A stretch of 64,000 bases of DNA. It comes from Streptomyces camelliae. Its GTDB lineage: Bacteria; Actinomycetota; Actinomycetes; Streptomycetales; Streptomycetaceae. Numbering within the stretch: the first letter of the stretch is position 1; the number at the start of each line of letters is the position of its first letter. The stretch is from the NCBI RefSeq assembly GCF_027625935.1, contig NZ_CP115300.1, positions 6,076,001 to 6,140,000 of the forward strand. The letters are read 5' to 3'. The notes beneath the pieces were generated by a model. The model was not told the origin of the DNA, did no database searches, and was given only the letters and a program-made list of their open reading frames with translations. A program made the position numbers and the translations under genes. Positions 1 through 8,409 of this stretch are shown here, one piece after another.

Positions 1-364
1 ACCCGGCCCGGCCGCCGCTGATGATGTCCAGCGAGGCGAACGTGCGGGCCAGGTTGTAGGGCGAGTTGTAGGACGTGGATGCGGTGGCGATCAGGCCGAT
101 GTGCTCGGTGGCCGTCGCCAGCGCGGTCAGCAGGGTCAGCGGTTCCAGGGCGCCGGCCGGGCGCTGCGCGAGGTTGCCCCACAGCTGGGGGCCGTCGGCG
201 AGGAAGAGCGAGTCGAAGGTGCCGCGCTCGGCGATCTCGGCGAGCCGCACGTAGTGGCGCAGATCGACGTGCGCGTACGGATCGCTCTCCGGCAGCCGCC
301 AGGAGGCCTCGTGATGCCCGGTGTTCATCAGGAACGCGTTGAGGTGGAGTCGTCTCTCCGTCAT
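1..364 (-). CDS. FMN-dependent monooxygenase, NtaA/SnaA/DszA type (partial, 3' end outside window)
   Basis: The minus strand reads from an ATG at 364-362 to the window edge without a stop, giving about 121 residues beginning MTERRLHLNAFLMNTGHHEA. The pattern (NAFLMNTGHH.ASWR near the start, then a HYV.LAEIAERG.FDSLFLADG segment and a TEHIGLIATASTSYN.PYNLARTFASLD.ISGGRAG segment) is that of bacterial luciferase-like, reduced-FMN-dependent monooxygenases of the nitrilotriacetate/dibenzothiophene-sulfone group. Its start overlaps the stop of the ABC ATPase gene by four bases (ATGA), so it is the fourth gene of the uptake operon and probably oxidises the imported compound. The substrate cannot be read from this fragment. 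It needs an FMN reductase partner, not seen here. Confidence 0.88.
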   Translation of the reverse strand, partial: MTERRLHLNAFLMNTGHHEASWRLPESDPYAHVDLRHYVRLAEIAERGTFDSLFLADGPQLWGNLAQRPAGALEPLTLLTALATATEHIGLIATASTSYNSPYNLARTFASLDIISGGRAG

Positions 365-1095
365 GCGTGGTCCTCCGTGACGCCCAGCGCGGCCAGCAGC
401 CGCTCGCGGTATTCGCCCAGCACCGGCTCGCGGTAGGAGCGAGGGTGGGGGTGGTCGATGGTCAGGTCGAGGCCGATGCGGCCCCGGTCGAGGACGAGGA
501 CACGGTCGGCGAGCACGATCGCCTCGTCCACGTCGTGGGTGACCAGCAGCACGGACGGGCGGTGGCGCTGCCAGAGGTCGCGCAGCAGGTTGTGCATCTT
601 GATCCGGGTCAGCGCGTCCAGAGCGCCGAACGGCTCGTCGGCCAGCAGCAGTTCGGGCTCGCGGACCAGGGAGCGGGCCAGTGCGGCCCGCTGGGCCTCG
701 CCGCCGGACAGCTCGCCCGGCCAGGCCCGCTCGCGCCCCTTCAGCCCGACCTCCGCCAGCGCGGCCCGGCCCCGTTCCTCGGCGTCTGTGCCGTCCGTGC
801 CCAGCAGCACGTTGTCCAGCACCCGGCGCCAGGGCAGCAGCCGGGAGTCCTGGAAGACGACCGAGACGCGCTCCGGCGCGGTGAGCCGCCCGCCGCCCGC
901 GACCCCGTGGTCCAGCCCGGCGATCGCCCGCAGCAGCGTGGACTTGCCCGAGCCGCTGTGCCCGAGCAGGGCCGTGAACTGTCCGGCGGGCAGTTCGAGA
1001 TCGATGCCGTCGAGGACCGTACGGTCGCCGAACGACCTTGTAAGACCGGCGAGTTGTACGGCGGGCCGGGTCAGCTGCTCAGTGTGCGGCGCCAC
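361..1095 (-). CDS. ABC transporter ATP-binding protein, SsuB/TauB type
   Basis: A 244-residue nucleotide-binding subunit of an importer. Visible motifs are Walker A (GHSGSGKST), Q-loop region (VVFQDSRLLPWR), signature LSGGEAQR, Walker B (LLLADEPFGALD) and the switch histidine (LLVTHDVDEA). The LLPWR sequence after the Q-loop is typical of the nitrate/sulfonate/taurine family. I chose the GTG at 1095-1093 because a GGAGGG ribosome site lies seven bases upstream. This start overlaps the permease gene by 25 bases. The stop overlaps the downstream monooxygenase start (ATGA). The overlaps suggest translational coupling through the operon. Confidence 0.9.
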   Translation of the reverse strand: MAPHTEQLTRPAVQLAGLTRSFGDRTVLDGIDLELPAGQFTALLGHSGSGKSTLLRAIAGLDHGVAGGGRLTAPERVSVVFQDSRLLPWRRVLDNVLLGTDGTDAEERGRAALAEVGLKGRERAWPGELSGGEAQRAALARSLVREPELLLADEPFGALDALTRIKMHNLLRDLWQRHRPSVLLVTHDVDEAIVLADRVLVLDRGRIGLDLTIDHPHPRSYREPVLGEYRERLLAALGVTEDHA

Positions 1096-1916
1096 GACAG
1101 CACCCTCCGTTCGACGATCCGGACCGCGCTGTCGGAGACCAGGCCGAAGACGCCGTAGATCAGCAGACCGACCAGGATCACGTCGGTCCGGCCGTAGTTC
1201 TGCGCCTGGAACATCAGATAGCCGAGGCCGCTGGTGGCGTTGATCTGCTCCAGCACCACCAGGCCCAGCCAGGAGCTGGTCACGCCGAGCCGGAGTCCCA
1301 CGAAGAATCCGGGCAGCGCGCCGGGGATCACGACCTGCCGGACGAAGGAGAGCCTCGACAGGCCCTGCACCTCGGCGAGTTCGACATACCGGCTGTCGAT
1401 GCCGGCCAGCGCGGCATGGGTGTTCAGATAGACCGGGATGTAGACGACGATCGCGATGATGGCGACCTTGAACGTCTCGCCGATGCCCAGCCAGAGGATG
1501 AACAGCGGGATGAGTCCGAGGGTCGGGATCGCCCGGTTGAGCTGCACGGTCCCGTCGATCAGCGCCTCCCCGGTCCGGCTGAGCCCGGAGACGAGCGCGA
1601 GCAGCACCCCGGCGGCCAGGCCGATCGCGAAGCCGTACCCGGCCCGCTTCAGGGAGGTCAGGACGTCGGTGGGCAGCGTGCCGTCGGTCCACAGATGACC
1701 GGCCGTGCGCAGCACCGTCCAGGGCGCCGGGATGGCACCCGTGTCGAGGGTTCCGGCGGCGGAGGCGGCGGCCCACAGGGCGAGGACGACGAGCGGGCCG
1801 ACCAGCCGGGCGGCGGGCAGCCGGCGGCCGGGGGAGAGCCGGCGGCGCCGCCGGACCTGGGGAAGTTCTCCGGCCCGGGCTGCCGGGACGGCGGTCGTCG
1901 TGGTCACGGCGGTCAT
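1071..1916 (-). CDS. ABC transporter permease, SsuC/TauC type
   Basis: A 281-residue inner-membrane permease with about six membrane segments. The binding-protein-dependent transport loop (EAA-like, AEVQGLSRLSFVRQVVIPGALPG) near residue 180 contacts the ATPase. The N-terminal 45 residues are Arg/Pro-rich and cytoplasmic. The ATG at 1916-1914 overlaps the stop of the substrate-binding protein gene (ATGA). A longer open frame continues upstream, but it is only the alternative frame of the neighbouring gene. Family knowledge points to aliphatic sulfonates, taurine or related small organic molecules. The exact substrate is inference. Confidence 0.9.
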   Translation of the reverse strand: MTAVTTTTAVPAARAGELPQVRRRRRLSPGRRLPAARLVGPLVVLALWAAASAAGTLDTGAIPAPWTVLRTAGHLWTDGTLPTDVLTSLKRAGYGFAIGLAAGVLLALVSGLSRTGEALIDGTVQLNRAIPTLGLIPLFILWLGIGETFKVAIIAIVVYIPVYLNTHAALAGIDSRYVELAEVQGLSRLSFVRQVVIPGALPGFFVGLRLGVTSSWLGLVVLEQINATSGLGYLMFQAQNYGRTDVILVGLLIYGVFGLVSDSAVRIVERRVLSWRRTLSS

Positions 1917-2956
1917 TTCCGGTACTCCTCGGGTACGGCCCGGGCGGCGATCGCCTCGAAGCGGTGGTCGAAGAGCGAGGAGACGTCGAACTTCTTCACG
2001 AAGCCGCCCTCGGCGAGCAGGTCGGCCGTCTCCTGCTCCCACGTGATCGCCTCGCCCCAACTGGGCGGGAACAGCGGCTTGTTGGCGAGCTTGGAGATGC
2101 CCTGCGCCTGCTGGAGGGTCAGGTTCTGCGTCTTGACGTAGAACTCCTCGTTCCACACGTCCGGGTGCTCGTACGTCCACACCTGGCCCTGGGCCCACTG
2201 CGGGATGTACGCGGCGATCGCGGCGGCCTTCGCGGGGTCGTTCAGCACGGACTGCGGGGCCCACAGCAGATTGAGCAGGTCGACGACGTCGGTGGGGATG
2301 CTCCGGGCGCCCTTCGCCGCGTACTGCTTCAGATAGGCGGGGGCCTGGCTGATGGCGAGCGGGGCCACGTCGACCTGCCCGGACTGCAGGGCGGTGAAGA
2401 ACTGGTTGCTGGTCAGCGGGACCAGCTTCACGTCGTCGTACTTCAGGCCCGCCTGCTTCAGGGCGCGCAGCAGGACGACACCCTGCGCCTGGCCCTGCGA
2501 GAAGGCGAGCCGCTTGCCCTTGAAGTCGTCGACGGTGTGGATGTCGCTGCCGGGCCTGGTGGCGAAGAGGTAGTTGGGTTTGCGGGTGATGTCGATCGCC
2601 ACGATCTTCGCGGCGTAGCCCTGGTAGTGCGCCTGGATCGGCGGGATGCCCGCATTGTTGGCGAGGTCCAGGGACCCCGCACGGAAGGCGTTGATGACAT
2701 CCGGACCGGCGCCGATGTTCAGCCAGTTCGACACGGTGAACGGCAGCTCGGGCAGCTTCGCCAGCCTGAACTGCAGCTGCTGCTGCCCCAGATAGGAGGC
2801 GATCTTCAGACTGGTCCCAGCCGGGACCTTGTCGGCGAGCGGCTTGGTGGCGGCGCCCTTGACGGCGGCGGAGGCATCGCCCTTGGCGCAGCCGCTGAGG
2901 CCCACGGCCGCGGCGGACGTGCCCAGCAAAGAAGTGAGAAAAACACGACGGTGCAT
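1913..2956 (-). CDS. ABC transporter substrate-binding lipoprotein, SsuA type
   Basis: A 347-residue lipoprotein starting MHRRVFLTSLLGTSAAAVGL followed by the lipobox LSGC, so it is likely anchored outside the membrane. The middle contains motifs of the NMT1/SsuA fold: a GPDVINAFRAGSLDLANNAGIP stretch, then DDFKGKRLAFSQGQAQGVVLLRAL, and ALQSGQVDVAPLAISQ. The ATG at 2956-2954 is chosen because it begins the signal peptide and follows a GGGGAG site. It is the first gene of an overlapping operon running toward coordinate 1. The four-gene order (binding protein, permease, ATPase, FMN monooxygenase) fits scavenging of sulfur or nitrogen from an organic compound. Confidence 0.9.
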   Translation of the reverse strand: MHRRVFLTSLLGTSAAAVGLSGCAKGDASAAVKGAATKPLADKVPAGTSLKIASYLGQQQLQFRLAKLPELPFTVSNWLNIGAGPDVINAFRAGSLDLANNAGIPPIQAHYQGYAAKIVAIDITRKPNYLFATRPGSDIHTVDDFKGKRLAFSQGQAQGVVLLRALKQAGLKYDDVKLVPLTSNQFFTALQSGQVDVAPLAISQAPAYLKQYAAKGARSIPTDVVDLLNLLWAPQSVLNDPAKAAAIAAYIPQWAQGQVWTYEHPDVWNEEFYVKTQNLTLQQAQGISKLANKPLFPPSWGEAITWEQETADLLAEGGFVKKFDVSSLFDHRFEAIAARAVPEEYRK

Positions 2957-3113
2957 GCGAGATCTCCCCGAAGGAAAAGAGGGGGAAGGCAGGAGGAATT
3001 CCGGAGTCACAGGCCGGACGAAAGAGAAGAGCAGTGAGCCGGAAACACGCGCTTCACGCGCGGCAACGCGTCAGCAACAAAGGGTGCGACAGCTCGTAAG
3101 AAGGCTCATGACC

Positions 3114-3146
3114 AGGATGTTCCTGTCCGCGACTGATTCCTGTCAA
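3114..3146 (-). promoter_or_regulatory. Candidate promoter/operator ahead of the uptake operon
   Basis: On the minus strand TTGACA (3146-3141) is followed 18 bases later by GAACAT (3122-3117), a weak -10. Two GACAGGAA direct repeats (3144-3137 and 3127-3120) lie 17 bases apart over these elements, and AGGATGTTCCT (3114-3124) is an inverted repeat. Such repeats are what a repressor or activator site would look like. The neighbouring ROK protein is the obvious candidate binder, but that is inference. Confidence 0.35.
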
Positions 3147-3163
3147 CATTCGGAGTTTCTGAA

Positions 3164-4363
3164 TTAAATACCCTCAGGTGACGCGCCCAGCGGATCCCGG
3201 TACAGCACGTCGAGCGCCACCGAACCGCCCGCCACCGCCAGCACGGAATCCGGGAAACTCGTCGGCATGACGGCCGCAGCACGCCGTATTCCCGCCGCTT
3301 CCCTGAGTGCGGCGAGGCAGTCCTCGAAGTGGATGATCCCGACCTCGGTGACGACGACGGTCTCCGGATTGAGCACGTCCAGCAGCAGCCCGGCGGCCCG
3401 CCCGGTCATCCGGGCCCGCTCCACCAGCAGTCGCCGGGCCACCGCGTCCCCGGCCGCCGCCGCGGCCACCACATGCATCGGATTCACCGAGTCGATCACC
3501 CCGGCCGCCCGGGCCCGCCGGCACAACGTCCGCTCGCTCAGCTCCGCCTGAAGGCAGCCGGTGCGGCCGCACGGGCACGGTTCGGTGCCGCCCGGCACCG
3601 GCAGATGAGCGATCGCCCCGGCCGCCGAACGCGGCCCGTGGTGCACCTCGTCATGGGTGGCGAAGGCCGCGTCGACCACATTGCCCACGAACAGATGCAG
3701 CACGCTCCCGCTGCCCCGGGCCCGCCCGAACAACCGCTCCCCGTTCACCAACGCCCGCGCGTGCCCGTCCACATGGACCGGCAGCCCGGTGCGGGCGCCG
3801 AGCAGCTCCCGCACCGGCACCTCCCGCCAGCCCAGCAGCTCGTGCTCGACCACGCTGCCCGTCTCCCGGTCCACCCAGCCGCCGACGGCCACCCCGACCC
3901 CGAGCGCCCGGCGGCCCGGCACCTCGGCGAGCAGCCCCGCGAGCCCCTCGGCCGCCCGCGCCAGCACCCGGCCGGGCTCGGTGTGTTCGTGCTTCAGCTC
4001 GCGCCGGGCCACCACCCGGCCGCGCAGATCCAGCAGCGCGACCGTCGTGTACGGCACGGCCACATGCACCCCGCCGACCAGGAAGCCCGCCTCGTCCAGG
4101 TCGACGGGGACATGCGGCCGGCCGACCCCGTTCGAGCGGCGCGGCGCCGCGGACTCCCGGATCAGGCCGAGCCCGGCGAGCCGCGCACAGTGCTCGGTCA
4201 CCGACGCCGGCGACAACCCGGTCAGCCGGGCGATGGTGCTGCGCGCCACCGGTCCGTGCTCCAGCACGGACCGCAGGACGACACTGGCGCTGGTGCGCCG
4301 CCGGTCGCTGTCGGCGGCACGCGGAACGGGCGAGTCAAGGGTGGACACCGCGGTACGGGGCAT
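3164..4363 (-). CDS. ROK-family transcriptional regulator
   Basis: 399 residues. An N-terminal winged helix-turn-helix (about residues 30-85; STIARLTGLSPASVTEHCARL) is followed by a ROK domain. The zinc-binding ROK signature CPCGRTGCLQAE is present. The site that in ROK sugar kinases carries the catalytic Asp (normally N-D-A-N) reads VDGHARALVNGE here, so kinase activity is unlikely and the protein should act as a regulator. ATG 4363-4361 was chosen at the start of the recognisable sequence. An open extension to 4585 looks non-coding. It lies just upstream of, and in the same direction as, the uptake operon, which it probably controls. The ligand is unknown. Confidence 0.85.
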   Translation of the reverse strand: MPRTAVSTLDSPVPRAADSDRRRTSASVVLRSVLEHGPVARSTIARLTGLSPASVTEHCARLAGLGLIRESAAPRRSNGVGRPHVPVDLDEAGFLVGGVHVAVPYTTVALLDLRGRVVARRELKHEHTEPGRVLARAAEGLAGLLAEVPGRRALGVGVAVGGWVDRETGSVVEHELLGWREVPVRELLGARTGLPVHVDGHARALVNGERLFGRARGSGSVLHLFVGNVVDAAFATHDEVHHGPRSAAGAIAHLPVPGGTEPCPCGRTGCLQAELSERTLCRRARAAGVIDSVNPMHVVAAAAAGDAVARRLLVERARMTGRAAGLLLDVLNPETVVVTEVGIIHFEDCLAALREAAGIRRAAAVMPTSFPDSVLAVAGGSVALDVLYRDPLGASPEGI

Positions 4364-4790
4364 GGAGAACCGTCCTTGAGGAACGGGGCCGACACGTCTC
4401 GGAAGGCGGAGCGTGCCGAAGAGCCCGCCCCTACCCCGTGCGGCGACAGGTGGCCGTGCCCTGGCGTCGCAGGTCGACGTAGCGACGCGAGGTGAGGAAC
4501 CGGGCCTGGGCAACCATGGCTGGAAGGGTAGGGCAGGAAAGGTGAATCCGACCAGACGACCAGGATTCATTTGGTCGGACCCCACAGTCCCCCGGCGCCC
4601 CCATCGAGTGAGCTGCGCGTCCCTGCCTCAGTGACCAGTGTCACGCCCCGATCGGTGTAACCCACACTGTTTGTCTGAAGCCCACCAAGCCCTCGTTCCG
4701 TCATTTGTCGAGCGCTGACGGTGATCGGCCCGGGTCGGCTGGGATAGCGTCACCGTGTCCCAGCATGTCCCCGTCACCCGCGGAGTCCCC
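4364..4790. other. Intergenic region between divergent ROK and bioY genes
   Basis: 427 bases with no convincing gene. It must hold both promoters. GTGACCAGTGTCAC at 4631-4644 is a perfect inverted repeat (5-bp arms, 4-base spacer), and GTGTAACCCACAC follows at 4655-4667 as a weaker one. Either could be a regulator site for bioY, but I cannot match them to a known biotin-repressor box. Confidence 0.4.
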
Positions 4791-5372
4791 ATGAGCACCG
4801 CCACCGCAGTCGCGCGCCCCGGCGCAGTCCTCGCCGACCTGCTCCCCGCGTCCCGCGTCCGCGACGCGGCCCTCGTCATCGGCGGCGCCGTGCTCACCGG
4901 CATCGCGGCCCAGGTGGCCGTCCCGGTGCCGCACTCCCCGGTGCCGGTGACCGGCCAGACCTTCGCCGCGCTGCTCGTCGGCACCACGCTCGGCGCCCGC
5001 CGCGGCTTCCTCTCGCTCGCGCTGTACGCGCTCGCCGGCGTGGCCGGGGTGCCGTGGTTCGCGGGCGGCGCCTCCGGTGCCGGCATGGTCTCCTTCGGCT
5101 ACATCATCGGCATGCTGCTCGCCTCGGCGGCCGTCGGCGCCCTGGCCCGGCGCGGCGCCGACCGCTCCCCGTGGCGCATGGCGGGCGCGATGATCCTCGG
5201 CGAGGCGATCATCTACGCGGTCGGCGTGCCGTACCTCGCCCTGGCGGCCCACCTGTCCGCCTCCCAGGCCGTCGCCGCCGGCCTCACCCCGTACCTGATC
5301 GGCGACGCCCTCAAGGCCGCCCTGGCGATGGGCGCGCTGCCCACCGCCTGGAAGTTCGCGAACAAGCGTTAG
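4791..5372 (+). CDS. bioY: Biotin transporter BioY
   Basis: A 193-residue membrane protein, the S component of an energy-coupling-factor biotin importer. It has about six membrane segments and the BioY features VPVTGQTFAALLVGTTLGARRG, GAGMVSFGYIIGML and a C-terminal Y-L-I-G-D-A-L-K-A. ATG 4791 follows a GGAG site. A GTG at 4755 is an in-frame alternative. No ECF ATPase or T component is adjacent, so it either uses shared subunits or works alone, as described for some solitary BioY proteins. It is convergent with, and overlaps by four bases, the flavin oxidase gene. Confidence 0.9.
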   Translation: MSTATAVARPGAVLADLLPASRVRDAALVIGGAVLTGIAAQVAVPVPHSPVPVTGQTFAALLVGTTLGARRGFLSLALYALAGVAGVPWFAGGASGAGMVSFGYIIGMLLASAAVGALARRGADRSPWRMAGAMILGEAIIYAVGVPYLALAAHLSASQAVAAGLTPYLIGDALKAALAMGALPTAWKFANKR

Positions 5373-6703
5373 ACGCCGTAGTTCCTGCGGAAGAGGTTCG
5401 CCGGGTCGTACTGTTCCTTGACCCGGGCGAGCCTCTTCGCCGTATCGGGGTCGTACAGCCCCGCACTCCGGTCGCCCGCCCCGAAGGCGAAGTTGAGCGA
5501 CCGCCCGAGGGTGTCCTCGGCCAGCAGCGCGAACGCCGGGTCCAGCAGCGCCCGCGCCGGCTCCCGCTCCCCGACGGTCAGCAGCCGCACCAGGAACCGG
5601 CCCGCACGCCACGGCACCGCGTTCGGCGCCGGCCGGGCGAGCGCCCCGCCGAGATGGTTGATCTGCACGACGCACATCGCGTCCGCCGCGCCCGGCCCGG
5701 TCATCCGCAGCAGCTCACCGGCCCGCCCGACGTCCAGGTTCGCCAGCACAGCGCTGTCGCCGTAGTAGGCGTGCGGGGTGTCCGGATCGCTGTGGATGGT
5801 GTGGCTCTCGGCGTACGGCATCACGCGCAGCGAGTCCGACAGCACCGGCCCGAGCCGTCGCAGCGGAGCGACGAGCGCCTCCCCGTCGTCACCCGTGTAG
5901 GCGACCCGGACCGAGACGACGTACGTACCGCGCAGATGCGGGGGCAGCGCGGGCAGATCCGGGTACGGTACGGCGGCGAAGGACGAGGTCAGCCCGTCCG
6001 GCACGGTCCGCGTCCAGGCCTCGTACGCCTCCAGCACGGCCGCCGGGTCCACCACCCGCCCGTCGAAGGCGAGCGAACCGCCGTACAGCGTGCGCACCGG
6101 GACGAGCCCGATCTCCAGCTCCGTGACGACACCGAGGGTGTGCCCGGCGCCGAGCAGCGCCCAGTACAGCTCGGGGTCGGAGTCCGGGGCGACCCGGCGT
6201 GGCTCGCCGTCGGCGGTGACGAGCTCCAGCCACCGCACATGGTCGGCCGCGTACCCGAACTCGCGGGCCAGGATGCCGAGTCCGCCGCCCAGGGTGTACG
6301 ACACCGCGCCCACGCCGGGGGCGGATCCGTTGAGCGGCGCCAGCCCGTACGGCTCGGCCGCCGCGGCCACCTGCCCCCAGCGCACCCCCGCCTGCACGCG
6401 CACGGTACGAGCCTCGGGATCGACGCGGACCCCGTCCATCCGCCGGGTGGAGACGAGCAGCCCGCCCGCGGAGCCCCCGGGCAGCCCGTGCCCGCTCGCC
6501 TGCACCCCGACGGGCAGGCCCGCGGCGGCCGCGTGACGTACGGCGGCGACCACGCCGGCCGTCGATCGGACCGGTGCGATCAGCGCGGGCCGCTGGGTGA
6601 AACCGAGCTGGAAACCGGCGCGTTCGTCGTCGTAGCCGGTCTCTCCGGGACGCAGGAAGGGCGGATCCGGCTCGTCGTCCGTGTAGGTCATGGAATGCAC
6701 CAT
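5369..6703 (-). CDS. FAD-linked oxidoreductase, berberine-bridge-enzyme type
   Basis: 444 residues. An FAD-binding PCMH domain lies at about residues 38-205, with QASGHG carrying the histidine that is usually covalently flavinylated, and GVGAVSYTLGGGLGILAREFG contacting FAD. The BBE C-terminal motif (YDPANLFRRNYGV) closes the protein. No signal peptide or Tat motif is visible, so it is likely cytoplasmic. The substrate is unknown; relatives oxidise sugars or secondary metabolites. The start is uncertain: ATG 6703 lies inside a long hairpin, and ATG 6691 (MTYTDDEPD) is an alternative. Confidence 0.85.
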   Translation of the reverse strand: MVHSMTYTDDEPDPPFLRPGETGYDDERAGFQLGFTQRPALIAPVRSTAGVVAAVRHAAAAGLPVGVQASGHGLPGGSAGGLLVSTRRMDGVRVDPEARTVRVQAGVRWGQVAAAAEPYGLAPLNGSAPGVGAVSYTLGGGLGILAREFGYAADHVRWLELVTADGEPRRVAPDSDPELYWALLGAGHTLGVVTELEIGLVPVRTLYGGSLAFDGRVVDPAAVLEAYEAWTRTVPDGLTSSFAAVPYPDLPALPPHLRGTYVVSVRVAYTGDDGEALVAPLRRLGPVLSDSLRVMPYAESHTIHSDPDTPHAYYGDSAVLANLDVGRAGELLRMTGPGAADAMCVVQINHLGGALARPAPNAVPWRAGRFLVRLLTVGEREPARALLDPAFALLAEDTLGRSLNFAFGAGDRSAGLYDPDTAKRLARVKEQYDPANLFRRNYGV

Positions 6704-6745
6704 GGCCGCATATCCTGACAGGTTCCGTCAGGCTATGCGGCCATG
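6701..6745. repeat. Near-perfect 45-base palindrome over the flavin-oxidase start
   Basis: Left arm CATGGCCGCATA (6701-6712) pairs with TATGCGGCCATG (6734-6745), then after one mismatch CCTGAC (6714-6719) pairs with GTCAGG (6727-6732) around a 7-base loop: 18 of 19 base pairs. It lies between the permease stop (6768) and the oxidase gene on the minus strand and includes the oxidase ATG. It could be a terminator, a translation-blocking hairpin or a large operator. Confidence 0.85.
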
Positions 6746-6767
6746 TCGCGCGGTTCGGTCCGCCGCC

Positions 6768-8195
6768 TCAGCCGGTGGTGACCTTCTCGGCCGCCTCGAC
6801 GGCGGGCGCGCCCGCCCCACGGCCCGCCTCGACCTTCTGCTTCACCAGGGCGATCACGACCACGACCGCGGCCACCCCGACCGACAGCAGCACGGTCGTA
6901 CGGCCGCTGCTCGCGCCCTCCGTGTCCGTCAGCATGTAGCCGAGGACGAAGACGATGAAGGCGGCCGTGATCCAGGTCAGGTACGGGTACAGCCACATCT
7001 TCACGACGAGCTTCTCCGGCGCCTCCCGCAGGATGATCCTCCGCATCCGCAGCTGCGAGAAGCAGATGACCAGCCACACGAACAGGGCCACCGCCCCGGA
7101 GGAGTTGACCAGGAAGAGGAAGACGGTGTCCGGGTAGGCGTAGTTGAAGAAGACCGCCACGAAGCCGAAGACGACCGACGCCAGGATCGCCGCCATCGGC
7201 ACACCGCGGGCGGTGGTGCGGGCGAAGACCTTCGGGGCGTCACCGCGCTCGCCCAGCGAGAACGCCATGCGGGAGGCCGTGTAGAGGCCGGAGTTGAGAC
7301 AGGACAGCACCGACGTCAGCACGATCACGTTCATGATCTCGCCGGCGTGCGCGATGCCGAGCGAGTCCAGCGCGGCGACGTAGGAGCCCTCCTTCTTGAT
7401 GGAGGGGTCGTTCCACGGCAGCAACGAGACGACGACGAGGATCGAGCCGAGGTAGAAGACGCCGATCCGCCAGATGATGCTGTTGGTGGACTTGGTGACC
7501 GCGCGCTGCGGGTCCTCCGACTCGCCGGCCGCCAGGGTCGCGATCTCGCTGCCCATGAAGGAGAAGACGACGAGCAGCACACCGGTGAGGATGGAGCCGG
7601 GACCGTGCGGCAGGAAACCGTCGTGGCTCGTCAGATTGCCGAAGGACGCCTTGTCGGCGTGCACACCCGGCAGCACGCCGAAAATGGCGAGCAGGCCGAC
7701 GACGATGAACGCGCCGATCGCCACGACCTTGATCCCGGCGAACCAGAACTCGAACTCGCCGTAGGAGCCGACGGAGACCAGGTTGGTCGCGGTGAGCACG
7801 GTCATCACGATGAGCGCCCAGCCCCACTGGGGGACGGCCGGGACCCAGCTCGCGAGGATCCCGGCGCCGGCGGTGGCCTCGACGGCCAGCACGACGACCC
7901 AGAAGAACCAGTACAGCCAGCCGATGGAGAAGCCGGCCCAGCTGCCGAGGGCACGGTCGGCGTGCGCGGAGAAGGAGCCGGAGGTGGGGTTTGCGGCGGA
8001 CATCTCGCCCAGCATCCGCATCACGAGGACGACGAGCGTGCCGACGAGTGCGTACGACAGGAGGATGCCCGGTCCCGCGGTAGCGATACCGGCCTTGGAA
8101 CCGACGAAGAGGCCGGCTCCGATCACACCACCGATCGCGATCATCGTCAGGTGGCGGTTCTTGAGTCCTGCTTGGAGGCCCGAACCAGGGGTCAT
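6768..8195 (-). CDS. Amino-acid permease, GABA-permease-like (APC/AAT family)
   Basis: 475 residues with about twelve membrane segments. The start (LKNRHLTMIAIGGVIGAGLF) is the AAT-family signature with the substrate-backbone-binding GVIGAGLF helix. Other hallmarks are EMSAANPTSGSFSAHADRALG, FSFMGSEIATLAAGESEDP and SCLNSGLYTASRMAFSLGERGDAP. This pattern is that of GabP/AnsP-type proton symporters; GABA or another amino acid is the likely cargo. ATG 8195 follows an AAAGGAAA site. No catabolic genes for GABA flank it. Confidence 0.88.
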   Translation of the reverse strand: MTPGSGLQAGLKNRHLTMIAIGGVIGAGLFVGSKAGIATAGPGILLSYALVGTLVVLVMRMLGEMSAANPTSGSFSAHADRALGSWAGFSIGWLYWFFWVVVLAVEATAGAGILASWVPAVPQWGWALIVMTVLTATNLVSVGSYGEFEFWFAGIKVVAIGAFIVVGLLAIFGVLPGVHADKASFGNLTSHDGFLPHGPGSILTGVLLVVFSFMGSEIATLAAGESEDPQRAVTKSTNSIIWRIGVFYLGSILVVVSLLPWNDPSIKKEGSYVAALDSLGIAHAGEIMNVIVLTSVLSCLNSGLYTASRMAFSLGERGDAPKVFARTTARGVPMAAILASVVFGFVAVFFNYAYPDTVFLFLVNSSGAVALFVWLVICFSQLRMRRIILREAPEKLVVKMWLYPYLTWITAAFIVFVLGYMLTDTEGASSGRTTVLLSVGVAAVVVVIALVKQKVEAGRGAGAPAVEAAEKVTTG

Positions 8196-8256
8196 GGACG
8201 GTTTCCTTTACGCCAGGTGGAGCGGCTCGCACGAGCGGTGTACGAGTCGGTCCAGT

Positions 8257-8277
8257 GAATCCGAGGCGAACGGATTC
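8257..8277. promoter_or_regulatory. Inverted repeat upstream of the permease gene
   Basis: GAATCCG (8257-8263) and CGGATTC (8271-8277) are perfect arms around seven bases, about 60 bases upstream of the permease ATG. Further up, CTTGAGGTTC occurs twice, 11 bases apart (8303-8312 and 8314-8323), that is, one helical turn. Both are possible regulator sites in the divergent permease/rpiB region (8196-8409). No regulator is identified. Confidence 0.4.
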
Positions 8278-8409
8278 GGGAACCTCTGAAACGGGATCGT
8301 TACTTGAGGTTCCCTTGAGGTTCTATGGTCTCCCTCACAGTTTCAGGCCGTCTCTCATGCGCCGACACCCGAGGCTGCTGCCCTGGATCAGGCGTGTCAC
8401 ACTCATGGC

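Noticed and set aside
4364..4585. Upstream extension of the ROK gene
   Set aside because: The extension is Pro/Arg-rich without HTH sequence and has no ribosome site; ATG 4363 begins the conserved part.
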